From Cognatitamlana onchidii (GTDB taxonomy: Bacteria > Bacteroidota > Bacteroidia > Flavobacteriales > Flavobacteriaceae), in the NCBI RefSeq assembly GCF_004804355.1, contig NZ_SRWZ01000003.1:372001-436000 (forward strand): DNA of 64,000 bases. Reading direction: 5' to 3'. A program made the translations under genes and the position numbers. The notes under the pieces are model-generated. The model saw only the letters and a program-made list of their open reading frames with translations, searched no databases and was not told the DNA's origin. This document shows, piece by piece, positions 8,291-16,813 of the stretch (its first letter is position 1; each line of letters opens with the position of its first letter).

Positions 8291-9298
8291 ATGAGCGAAA
8301 ACAAAAACATACTAAAAGATACTCACGGCAGAGACCATGCCTATTTGCGTATTTCTCTAACTGAGAGATGCAATTTACGATGTACGTATTGTATGCCTGC
8401 TGATGGTGTTCAACTATCACCAAAAAGCCATTTAATGACCTATGAGGAAATCTATGATATTGCCAAAACCTTTGTTGACCATGGTGTCACTAAAATACGG
8501 TTAACAGGTGGCGAACCCTTGGTAAGAAAAGATATTCCTGTAATTTTAGAAAAACTAGCTACCCTCCCCGTAGAATTATCTATCACTTCAAACGCTGTAA
8601 TTATTGATAGGTTTATCGACGATTTAAAACGTAATGGTATAAAAAAAGTAAATGTAAGTTTAGATTCTTTGGATGAAGGCAAGTTTAAACACATTACCAG
8701 ACGCCACGAATTTAAACGGGTGTACAACAACATTTTATTATTAGTAAAAGAAGGCTTTACGGTTAAAGTCAATGCGGTATTAATGAAAGGTTTTAATGAC
8801 GATGAAATTATTGACTTTATTAACTTCACTAAAAATTTACCTGTATCTATTCGTTTCATTGAATTCATGCCTTTTGATGGTAACAAGTGGGATATTAGTA
8901 AAATGGTTTCTTATGCCAAAGTCATGGAATATGTCAATGAAGCCTACCACAAAGACGATATCTTACGTTTAAAAGATGCGCCTAACGACACCTCAAAAAA
9001 CTACAAAATTAAAGGTTATCAAGGCAGTTTTGCTATTATCAGTTCTGTTACTAATCCGTTTTGTGATTCCTGCAACAGACTGCGCTTAACTGCCAATGGA
9101 CAGTTAAAAAACTGCTTGTTTTCAGCTACCGAATCTGATTTATTAACTACACTAAGAGCAGGGAAATCCATCGAACCTATTATTCAAAAAGCAGTAAGGG
9201 CCAAGTTTAAAGCCCGTGGCGGTATGGATACTTTAGAAAAGCTTCAGAAACCACAACTACATGGTAAAAACAGAAGTATGATTACTATTGGTGGTTGA
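8291..9298 (+). CDS. moaA: GTP 3',8-cyclase MoaA (radical SAM)
   Basis: Catalyses the first step of moco synthesis, rearranging GTP with two [4Fe-4S] clusters. The radical-SAM triad is CNLRCTYC near residue 25, followed by RLTGGEPLVRKD; the C-terminal cluster is NPFCDSCNRLRL followed by KNCLF. The protein ends in the Gly-Gly tail required in MoaA (SMITIGG). I chose the ATG at 8291, giving 335 residues, over a TTG at 8225, because family members begin just before the HGRDHAYLRIS segment. It is the last gene of the moco run. Confidence 0.95.
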   Translation: MSENKNILKDTHGRDHAYLRISLTERCNLRCTYCMPADGVQLSPKSHLMTYEEIYDIAKTFVDHGVTKIRLTGGEPLVRKDIPVILEKLATLPVELSITSNAVIIDRFIDDLKRNGIKKVNVSLDSLDEGKFKHITRRHEFKRVYNNILLLVKEGFTVKVNAVLMKGFNDDEIIDFINFTKNLPVSIRFIEFMPFDGNKWDISKMVSYAKVMEYVNEAYHKDDILRLKDAPNDTSKNYKIKGYQGSFAIISSVTNPFCDSCNRLRLTANGQLKNCLFSATESDLLTTLRAGKSIEPIIQKAVRAKFKARGGMDTLEKLQKPQLHGKNRSMITIGG

Positions 9299-9330
9299 CT
9301 TCCCTATTAATTATTTCTTAAATTTGGTAT

Positions 9331-10203
9331 ATGACACTTGATGTTTATAAGTATTTTAAGAACAGTCCGCAGTATAACCGACTTGTTGGCAACGATTATA
9401 TGTTTGTGGAGTATAAGTGCCCTATTGATGTTGAAAAGTTTAAGCTATGGACAGGCACCCCTCTTCTCACCTACGTAATAAGTGGAAAAAAGGATTGGAC
9501 CTCTGTAAACAAAACTTACAGCCTAAAATCCGGTGAAGCACTATTTATTAGGAAAGGTATTTATAACACCAAACAGTACTTTGAAGAAGACTATTGTACC
9601 ATTTTATTCTTTATAACCGAGGATTTCATAAGACGATTTATTAAAGATAATGACAAATTAATACAAAAAAAAGCTACAAGTTTTAATGATAGTCTAATCT
9701 ATCCCATTGACGTTACAAACTCATTAAATTCCTTATTTCTCTCTGTATTTAATTATTTTAACATGGGAGGGGATGTTCCCAGAGAATTGGTGGAAATTAA
9801 GTTTAATGAACTTTTGTTTAACATTACTCTAAACCCTTTAAATAAAGATTTAGTAGGCTACTTTAACTCTCTTAAACATATTGAAAAAACAAGTATTCAT
9901 GATGTTATGATGAAGCACTTTCATCACGATCTTCAACTTGAAGAATTTGCCCGATTATCAGGGAGGAGTTTGTCTACTTTCAAAAGAGATTTTAAGACCT
10001 ACTTTAATGAAACACCTGGTAGGTGGTTAAATAACAAACGACTGGAGTACGCCAAAACATTACTTGAAAATTCCGAATTAAATACCAATGAGGTTTGCTA
10101 TGAATGCGGGTTTAAGAACACCTCACATTTTAATAGCCGCTTTAAAAATAAATTCGGTTATCCACCAAACCAATTTCGTAGGCAGTTTTCAGCTTCTAAA
10201 TAA
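9331..10203 (+). CDS. AraC-family transcriptional regulator
   Basis: A 290-residue regulator. The N-terminal half has a cupin-like sensing pattern (SLKSGEALFIRKGIYN). The C-terminal 95 residues form the two HTHs of AraC: LEEFARLSGRSLSTFKRDF, then NTNEVCYECGFKNTSHFNSRFKN ending KFGYPPNQFRR. The effector is unknown. A TAAATTTG element at 9319-9326 lies only 4 nt before the ATG, hinting at a leaderless transcript. The next gene encodes an MddA-like methyltransferase, a possible target. Confidence 0.88.
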   Translation: MTLDVYKYFKNSPQYNRLVGNDYMFVEYKCPIDVEKFKLWTGTPLLTYVISGKKDWTSVNKTYSLKSGEALFIRKGIYNTKQYFEEDYCTILFFITEDFIRRFIKDNDKLIQKKATSFNDSLIYPIDVTNSLNSLFLSVFNYFNMGGDVPRELVEIKFNELLFNITLNPLNKDLVGYFNSLKHIEKTSIHDVMMKHFHHDLQLEEFARLSGRSLSTFKRDFKTYFNETPGRWLNNKRLEYAKTLLENSELNTNEVCYECGFKNTSHFNSRFKNKFGYPPNQFRRQFSASK

Positions 10204-10274
10204 GAGATTTTAAGTCTGAACCTTAAAACAAACTTTTTGAACTTTTAAGAAAACCTAGATCGGCGGGTTAGAAA

Positions 10275-10282
10275 TACTTTTG
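10275..10282 (+). promoter_or_regulatory. Putative -7 element for the MddA-like gene
   Basis: TACTTTTG matches TAnnTTTG and lies 24 nt upstream of the ATG at 10307. A short inverted repeat (GACAT ... ATGTC, 10282-10306) follows it in the leader. No convincing -33 element is seen. Confidence 0.4.
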
Positions 10283-10306
10283 ACATGTAACTAAAAACTA
10301 TATGTC

Positions 10307-11044
10307 ATGAAAAAAGTATTAATGTTCTCGTATTCAATAATAGCCTACCTCATTGGGTTTGCTTCCCTACTATTATGGATTATTTCTGTTAGTCATCTCA
10401 TTCCAGAAATTTCTATTGACCAACCTCCAACTAAACCATTTCTTTATGCTCTTTTGAAGAACTTGGGTCTCGTTTTTCTTTTTGGCCTACAACATAGTAT
10501 TATGGCCCGTAAAACCTTCAAGGAAAAGTTTGCTGAGCATTTCCCAAAACCTGTTGAGCGTAGTACCTTTGTATTAGTATCTGGTGTTTTGTTAACTCTA
10601 CTGGTCTTTCAATGGGAACCAATGGGCGGTTCTATCTGGACGGTTTCAAAAGAAAACAGCCTATATTACATACTATATACCTTATTCTTTTTGGGTTGGA
10701 GCATCCTATTTATAAGTACATTTTTAATAAATCATTTTGACTTATTCGGTTTAAGACAAACTTATTTAGAACTTCAAAACAAACCATACAAACCACTCAC
10801 ATTCAAAGTGGTATCGTTTTACAAATATGTTCGTCACCCGTTATACTTTGGAGGCATAATAGGCCTATGGGCTACTCCATCTATGACTGTTACACATTTA
10901 GTATTTGCACTTAGCTTAACGGCATACTTCATTATCGGGACCTTATTTGAAGAAAAGGACTTAAAAGAAGCGTTTGGAAACAAATACACATCGTACCAAA
11001 AGAATACCCCGATGCTTATTCCTTTTACCAAGTATAACAACTAA
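10307..11044 (+). CDS. mddA: MddA/NnrU-like membrane methyltransferase (ICMT fold)
   Basis: A 245-residue membrane protein with about six hydrophobic segments. It bears the C-terminal motif of the isoprenylcysteine carboxyl methyltransferase superfamily: YKYVRHPLYFGGIIGLW near residue 170, then the Glu-Glu pair of LFEEKDL and the YTSYQKNTPMLIPF end. Among relatives, MddA methylates methanethiol to dimethyl sulfide with SAM and has this size and layout; NnrU-type relatives serve denitrification-linked processes. The MddA call is a family inference and the substrate is not proven. It sits behind an AraC regulator and before a small secreted protein gene. Confidence 0.68.
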   Translation: MKKVLMFSYSIIAYLIGFASLLLWIISVSHLIPEISIDQPPTKPFLYALLKNLGLVFLFGLQHSIMARKTFKEKFAEHFPKPVERSTFVLVSGVLLTLLVFQWEPMGGSIWTVSKENSLYYILYTLFFLGWSILFISTFLINHFDLFGLRQTYLELQNKPYKPLTFKVVSFYKYVRHPLYFGGIIGLWATPSMTVTHLVFALSLTAYFIIGTLFEEKDLKEAFGNKYTSYQKNTPMLIPFTKYNN

Positions 11045-11056
11045 AACCATAAAATC

Positions 11057-11608
11057 ATGAAAACTACAGTTCTAACAATCGTATGTTTCTTAATGCTACT
11101 TAAGTTAAGCGCTCAGGAGTATAAAGTTGCATCCGTTAACTACAAAACATTACATACCTTATTTAATAATGTAAACAATCAAGGTAACACCTCTACTCTG
11201 AAAAGTATTGATTATAGCAAAGCTCTTGGTAAGATAAAAACACATGAAAAATACAGAACATTGGTACAAGAGATTATCCATTATGATCTAAAAGCAAAGG
11301 CAATCTATGATAATTCTGAGAGCGCATCTTATGAAGTTTCGTTTAAAAAGAAAAATGCAAAGGCACTGGTAACTTATAACAACCTTGGAAACATAACCAA
11401 AAGTAAAGAAGTGTATAAGGACATAAAACTACCTTTCAAACTGGTCCAAATCATAGAAAAAACGTATCCAGAATATACAATTTCAGGCAACAAGGTTATT
11501 GTTAAATACCATCAAAATCAAGGAGCCTATACTATATATAAAGTCACTTTAAATAAAAAGGGAGAAAGAAAGGTTTTAAAATTTGATAAGGTTTTTAATT
11601 CCATTTAA
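11057..11608 (+). CDS. Small secreted protein of unknown function
   Basis: A 183-residue protein with a signal peptide (hydrophobic VLTIVCFLMLLKLSAQ, cleavage likely after about residue 20). The mature part is lysine-rich. Its C-terminal stretch (LPFKLVQIIEKTYPEY ... YTIYKVTLNKKGERKVL) resembles the alternation of PepSY-like secreted proteins, but the match is too weak to name. It begins 12 nt after the MddA-like gene and is probably co-transcribed with it. Confidence 0.6.
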   Translation: MKTTVLTIVCFLMLLKLSAQEYKVASVNYKTLHTLFNNVNNQGNTSTLKSIDYSKALGKIKTHEKYRTLVQEIIHYDLKAKAIYDNSESASYEVSFKKKNAKALVTYNNLGNITKSKEVYKDIKLPFKLVQIIEKTYPEYTISGNKVIVKYHQNQGAYTIYKVTLNKKGERKVLKFDKVFNSI

Positions 11609-11640
11609 ACTAGCAACTCTCATTGCACAGTTCTTTTGAG

Positions 11641-11680
11641 ATATAAAAATTCCTGAGCAACAAACCATTGTTCAGGAATT
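11641..11680 (-). terminator. Intrinsic terminator for the left-pointing rubredoxin/nitrate reductase operon
   Basis: A 13-bp stem (11648-11660 with 11668-11680, one G-T pair) closes a 7-nt loop. On the minus strand the stem runs into TTTTTATAT. The plus-strand side has no T-run, so it mainly serves the minus strand, 49 nt past the stop at 11730. Confidence 0.75.
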
Positions 11681-11729
11681 AATGGAATAATAGCCGTAAT
11701 AATTATTATGGTATTTAGAGCACTATAAA

Positions 11730-13166
11730 CTAAGTGGTCTTAATTAAAACTTTCTTTTTAAAACTGCTTTTTGGAGCTTCGCAAAGTGAACATTCGTAGG
11801 TCTCTGGTAGATCTACAAACGGTGTATTAGGCCCAATATTCTGGGTGATATCACCATATGCTTCATTATAAACGGTAAGACAGTCTGAACATTGGAATAC
11901 TTCTTCCTCTGAAGTCTCCTTAACCGCTATTTCAGTGTCCTCCTCCTCTCTTTCCGTCCCCAGTTGTTCGAAATACAGCTGACTTAACTCCATTAACAAC
12001 CCAGGTAATTCTACTTTATCAACATCTTGCACATGCATAATATACTCCCTGGTATTAGGATCAAAGTTTTTGGCATAGAGCAAATTATAGGTGTCTCTAA
12101 CTTTAAAACTTCCTTTAAGTTCGGGTTGTTTGTTTTTTTCTATAACTATGGAGGTAAAGTTATAAGTATCACTCTCAAAGCTTGTAATTCCAAAGGTTAA
12201 GCCATAAGTACTAATATCATTTTGGTCAAAATTAGTAACTAAATACTTTTTTAAACTCAAGGCATCTTTATCATTTACTGGTAAATGCCAGTTCATTTCC
12301 AACATAGAATGGCGAACATTAATACCATATTTACCTAAAAACTTCTCCCACTGAAGTTTCGATTTTAGTGGAATCCCTTTTACAATGAAGGATTTCCATG
12401 GTGTGATTGAAATTTTTCCAATTTTATTGTCTGAACACAACTCGCACATAGCTTTTAAAAACGGAATATCGTATCTGTTGTTTCTCCAATACAAACCTAA
12501 CCAATACCTATCTGTTCCAATTCTATTCATACCCTCATAATATGGAAATGGGTAAAAAGGAACTTCTAATGGTTTGTCGACCGTTCTATTGTTTGTATCT
12601 ATAGCATCGCTAACTAAATCGAACACCATTTCAATAGATTCTGGCTCTTCAATCAATATGTTTTCAATGGCCAGTTCAATTTTATCCATATCCCAACTGT
12701 AAATAAGTGCTGGATACATTTTTGTTTTATTCCATTCTGGTAATCTTACATATAGGTACCAGTAATCCTCGTGTTCTGAAGCTATAAAGTTAACATTACC
12801 AGTAAATAAAGGAACCAATCGCTGCTTAGGATCGATAACATTAATGCGCAATTTTGGGTTATGCTTAAACTGCTCGAGTACATAGAGGTACTTATCACTG
12901 GTTAGCCACGATGTACTTGGCAAAATTTCGGCAGACACATAGGAAGAGGCGATGTTTTCAACACCATCATGCTTGGGTTTAACAAATTGTATTTTATCAA
13001 ACTGACTAAACTTACTTTCATCAATTTCCTCTGGAAAGATAATGTCTTGCCGTGACCCGAAAGAGATAGCATCTAAACCGAGGGTTTCGGCTGCTTCACA
13101 AATATACTTTAGTTCACCTGGCGACAATACACCTCCATTAATCATTAATCTATATGGCTCAATCAT
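11730..13166 (-). CDS. Sulfite/nitrite-reductase-like protein lacking siroheme ligands, fused to a C-terminal rubredoxin
   Basis: A 478-residue protein. Residues about 1-420 resemble the ferredoxin-dependent nitrite/sulfite reductase fold: GGVLSPGELKYICEAAETLG with SFGSRQDIIFP at the start. The C-x5-C ... C-x3-C set that holds siroheme-[4Fe-4S] is absent; only about three Cys occur before residue 420. Residues about 424-470 form a full rubredoxin with FQCSDCLTVYNEAYGD, PFVDLPETYECSLCEAPKS and both CxxC pairs. It is translated from an ATG overlapping the stop of the nitrate reductase fusion by 1 nt. This suggests an electron carrier or scaffold for that enzyme; a catalytic nitrite reductase role is unlikely. 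Confidence 0.78.
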   Translation of the reverse strand: MIEPYRLMINGGVLSPGELKYICEAAETLGLDAISFGSRQDIIFPEEIDESKFSQFDKIQFVKPKHDGVENIASSYVSAEILPSTSWLTSDKYLYVLEQFKHNPKLRINVIDPKQRLVPLFTGNVNFIASEHEDYWYLYVRLPEWNKTKMYPALIYSWDMDKIELAIENILIEEPESIEMVFDLVSDAIDTNNRTVDKPLEVPFYPFPYYEGMNRIGTDRYWLGLYWRNNRYDIPFLKAMCELCSDNKIGKISITPWKSFIVKGIPLKSKLQWEKFLGKYGINVRHSMLEMNWHLPVNDKDALSLKKYLVTNFDQNDISTYGLTFGITSFESDTYNFTSIVIEKNKQPELKGSFKVRDTYNLLYAKNFDPNTREYIMHVQDVDKVELPGLLMELSQLYFEQLGTEREEEDTEIAVKETSEEEVFQCSDCLTVYNEAYGDITQNIGPNTPFVDLPETYECSLCEAPKSSFKKKVLIKTT

Positions 13167-16100
13167 TATGCAAGTACTTTTGAATTATGAAGTATTTCTC
13201 TAACTTCTGTTTTACAACTACCACAGCCCAATCCAGCCCCTGTTTTATCGCATAGCTCTGTAAAATCGGTGCAACCTTGTGCAATCGTTTCTTCTATGTT
13301 TCCAGCACCAACTTGACTACAAGAACATACTAATTTACCAAGAACAGGCGTATCGTTTGATGATCCTCTAAGCAATTTATCACGCTTATCGGCCATTTCA
13401 ATCTTACTATCGATAAGGGTCTTAAATTCGGCAAACTCATTCTTATCTCCCATTAAAACTGCACCCACCAGCAAATCGTCCTTAACAATACATTTTTTGT
13501 AGTAGCGCTTTTTAATGTCGGTAAAGATAACTTCTTCGTAGCTATCATCATGTTCTGGTACAGAGATATCGCCAATACTACAAAGGCTTAAATCATTAAA
13601 CTTGAGTATGTTCATGAGTACAGACCCATTGTAGGCCACACTAATATCACCAGCAATAAAATTAGCCAAAATGTTGGCCTGCTCTTCTGCTGCCGACGTA
13701 ATACCAAACAACTGGTTATTAAACTCGGCTATTTCACCTATAGCAAAAATATCTGGGTGAGACGACTGCAAATGCTGATTTACAATAACCCCTCTTCTAC
13801 ATGCTATACCATTCTCTCGTGCAATCTCCACATTTGGAATCGTACCAATAGCATATACTATGGCATTGGCCGTAATTAATTTACCACTCTTTAAAGTAAT
13901 ATTTAACTCCCCTGTATCTGCGTCGTCAAAGACAGTACTCACCTCGTTATCAAAGTAAATTTGAATACCTCGCTCTTGAACATCTAAGGCCAATAACTTA
14001 CTTGAAATTTTATCTAATTGACGCTCCATTAAACGAGATGCTCTTTGAATAATGGTAATCTTAGCATTTTTATGCTTCATGGCCGCTGCCAGCTCTAAAC
14101 CTAGAAGACCACCACCTACAATTACTACATGCTGCTCTTCTGGAGGCAAGCCTGTAGCATCGAGATAGGACTTAAACTTATCTGCATCAATTTTATTACG
14201 CATGGTAAAACGACCGGGTAAGTCAATTTGAACATCCTTTGGAATAAATGCGCGACTTCCTGTTGCCAAGATTAATTTATCGAAGTTATGCGTTTCACCA
14301 CGACTATCTGTAACCGCTTTTGAGCCCTTATCAATATTAGTGATATAGGTTTCAGGATGCAACTGAATATTTAACTTTCCTAATTCTTTTTCTTTGATTT
14401 TAAGTAACTGATCCCAACTTAATTCTTCAGTTACATATTCAGGAAGTAAAACCCTGTTATAAAATAAGTTAGGTTCTTTTGAAAACACGTGAATTTCGTC
14501 TACTCCGTTAAACTCTCTATAGTTTTGCACAAACCTAAAGGCGGCAGCTCCTGCTCCAACAATAATAATTTTTTCAAAGTCTTTTTTATATCTTGAAACT
14601 GATACTCTGGTAAACTTAAAATCTGGCTCTTTAGAGGTGGGGTCTACATGTGTATTTGTTAGATTATTAGCTCTATTTAGGTTACTTTGCAATTGCTTCC
14701 CCCAATGCATTGGTAAAAAAACCACACCTTTTTTAATGGTTTCTGTAATTTTTGCTCGTACTCTTACCACACCATTTTCTCCCTTTATTTCTGTAATATC
14801 CCCATCCATAATTTTATATAGGTAGGCATCTACAGGGTTTATTTCTAAAACTGGTGTTGGGTAATGTGTTTTTAATCGAGAAACCTTTCCTGTTTTGGTC
14901 ATTGTATGCCATTGGTCTCTTACCCTACCTGTGGTTAGTATTAAAGGGTAATCGGCATTGGGTAAGACCGAAGTATTTTTTGTGGTACTTGGTAAATTAA
15001 ACTGTGCGTTTTGAGAAGGCGTATAGAATTTTTTATCTTCAAAAAGTCTTGGAGTTCCTTGATGTCTATGCTCTGGCACTGGCCACTGAAAAGTACCCTC
15101 GGCTTTTAGTCTATCATAATTCAAGAAAGAAACATCTATGTTAGTTCCTTTGGTCATTGAGGCATACTCATCATAGATTTCGCTAGAACTGTTAAAGTTA
15201 AATCCTCTAAAGCCCATACGTTGTGCAAAATCGCAAAATATTTCAACATCAGGTCTAGCCTCTCCTGGGGGATCAATTTCTTTTGGTAAATATGAAATCC
15301 TGCGCTCGGAATTAGTCATAGTACCTTCCTTTTCTAACCAAGCAGCTGCGGGTAATACTAAATCGGCAAATGCCACGGTATCCGATTTATGAGATATATC
15401 TTGAACCACTACAAACTTGGCATTTTTCATGGCTTTTTCAACTCTATTTAAGTTGGGTAAACTTACCAAAGGATTGGTACAAGCAATCCAAACAGCTTTG
15501 AGCTTTCCACTTTCAAGAGCATCAAACATTTCGGTAGCTGTTAAACCCGGTTTCGGGTTTATTTTATCTACACCCCAAAATTGTGCAACTTCACGACGAT
15601 GCTCTTCATTCATTAAGTCTTTGTGAACAGCTAATAAATTTGCCATGCCACCAACCTCACGTCCTCCCATCGCGTTGGGCTGCCCAGTTAATGAAAAAGG
15701 ACCTGCTCCAGGTTTTCCAACCTGTCCTGTAATTAACGACAAGTTTAAAAGCGATACATTTTTATCGGTTCCTACAACACTTTGATTAAGTCCCATAGCC
15801 CACATACTAATAAACCCTTTAGAAAGTCCTATGTACTTAGCCGCTTTTTTAATATCATCTTCTTCAACTCCACATATTTTCGAGGCTTCTCTTAAGGAAG
15901 TAGAAAGGATTAACTCTTTGTATCCCTTAAATCCGTCTGTATGCTTAGCAATGAATTCTTCATCAATCAACCCGCTTTTATACAAGCATCTTCCAATAGC
16001 ATTATATAAAACCACATCGGTTCCTGGAAGTAATTGTAAATGCAAATCTGCAAAATTAGCAGTATCCGTTTTACGCGGATCTACCACAATAATTTTAACA

Positions 16101-16687
16101 TCAGGGTTTTCTTCTTTATGCTTTTCTAACCTGCGAAATAATATAGGATGGCACCAAGCTGGATTAGCTCCTGTAATTAAAAATGTATCGGCCAGTTCGA
16201 TATCCGCATAAGAAATTGGGACACTATCTTCTCCAAAGGTTTTTTTATACCCTACAACTGCAGAACTCATGCACAAACGTGAGTTGGTATCTATATTATT
16301 GGTTCCAATAAAACCCTTTGTTAGTTTATTGGCTATGTAATACTCCTCTGTTAAGCTCTGTCCTGATACATAAAAACCAACACTATCTGGACCATATTTT
16401 TTTATAATAGATTTAAAAACACTGGCTGCTCTGTCTAGTGCATCATCCCAATTAACACGCTCTCGAGGATGCGATCGACTCCAACGCATTTCTGGGTATA
16501 AAATTCTATCGGACGTATCGTTTGCCACATAATGCAAATTCATACCCTTAGAACATAACATGCCTTTATTTACTGGATGATCTTTATCGCCTTCAACAAA
16601 AACCTTGTTGTTATTGTCCTTTTTAACAATGATACCGCAGCCTACACCACAATATGAACACGTTGTTTTCACCTTACTTTTAATCAT
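13166..16687 (-). CDS. nasA: Assimilatory nitrate reductase fused to NasB/NirB-type FAD reductase and BFD-like [2Fe-2S] domain
   Basis: A 1173-residue cytoplasmic enzyme that reduces nitrate to nitrite. Residues 1-about 700 are a NasA/NarB-type molybdopterin oxidoreductase: CSYCGVGC near residue 10, the fourth cluster Cys near 44, the Mo-ligand segment SRLCMSSAVVGY near 140, and GPFSLTGQPNAMGGREVGG. Residues about 706-1115 are a pyridine-nucleotide-disulfide/NasB FAD unit with two Rossmann motifs (VGAGAAAF, VGGGLLGLELA). Residues about 1117-1173 are a BFD-like [2Fe-2S] domain (CSCSQ ... GCGSCK). No Tat signal is present. The chain may carry NAD(P)H-to-nitrate electron flow internally, possibly aided by the downstream rubredoxin protein. 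Confidence 0.9.
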   Translation of the reverse strand: MIKSKVKTTCSYCGVGCGIIVKKDNNNKVFVEGDKDHPVNKGMLCSKGMNLHYVANDTSDRILYPEMRWSRSHPRERVNWDDALDRAASVFKSIIKKYGPDSVGFYVSGQSLTEEYYIANKLTKGFIGTNNIDTNSRLCMSSAVVGYKKTFGEDSVPISYADIELADTFLITGANPAWCHPILFRRLEKHKEENPDVKIIVVDPRKTDTANFADLHLQLLPGTDVVLYNAIGRCLYKSGLIDEEFIAKHTDGFKGYKELILSTSLREASKICGVEEDDIKKAAKYIGLSKGFISMWAMGLNQSVVGTDKNVSLLNLSLITGQVGKPGAGPFSLTGQPNAMGGREVGGMANLLAVHKDLMNEEHRREVAQFWGVDKINPKPGLTATEMFDALESGKLKAVWIACTNPLVSLPNLNRVEKAMKNAKFVVVQDISHKSDTVAFADLVLPAAAWLEKEGTMTNSERRISYLPKEIDPPGEARPDVEIFCDFAQRMGFRGFNFNSSSEIYDEYASMTKGTNIDVSFLNYDRLKAEGTFQWPVPEHRHQGTPRLFEDKKFYTPSQNAQFNLPSTTKNTSVLPNADYPLILTTGRVRDQWHTMTKTGKVSRLKTHYPTPVLEINPVDAYLYKIMDGDITEIKGENGVVRVRAKITETIKKGVVFLPMHWGKQLQSNLNRANNLTNTHVDPTSKEPDFKFTRVSVSRYKKDFEKIIIVGAGAAAFRFVQNYREFNGVDEIHVFSKEPNLFYNRVLLPEYVTEELSWDQLLKIKEKELGKLNIQLHPETYITNIDKGSKAVTDSRGETHNFDKLILATGSRAFIPKDVQIDLPGRFTMRNKIDADKFKSYLDATGLPPEEQHVVIVGGGLLGLELAAAMKHKNAKITIIQRASRLMERQLDKISSKLLALDVQERGIQIYFDNEVSTVFDDADTGELNITLKSGKLITANAIVYAIGTIPNVEIARENGIACRRGVIVNQHLQSSHPDIFAIGEIAEFNNQLFGITSAAEEQANILANFIAGDISVAYNGSVLMNILKFNDLSLCSIGDISVPEHDDSYEEVIFTDIKKRYYKKCIVKDDLLVGAVLMGDKNEFAEFKTLIDSKIEMADKRDKLLRGSSNDTPVLGKLVCSCSQVGAGNIEETIAQGCTDFTELCDKTGAGLGCGSCKTEVREILHNSKVLA

Positions 16688-16813
16688 CCAGATTCATCTT
16701 TTATACTAAATAATACAATCTTTTTTCAGCAAACAAATGCTTAAGCTATTATTTTGAAAACCATAAAAAAGGTTCATTTAATTTCAAATTTGATAAAATT
16801 TCACAATGAAAAA

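Noticed and set aside
11730-13166. Functional ferredoxin-nitrite reductase NirA
   Set aside because: The cysteines for siroheme-[4Fe-4S] are absent and nirBD is present elsewhere in the window.
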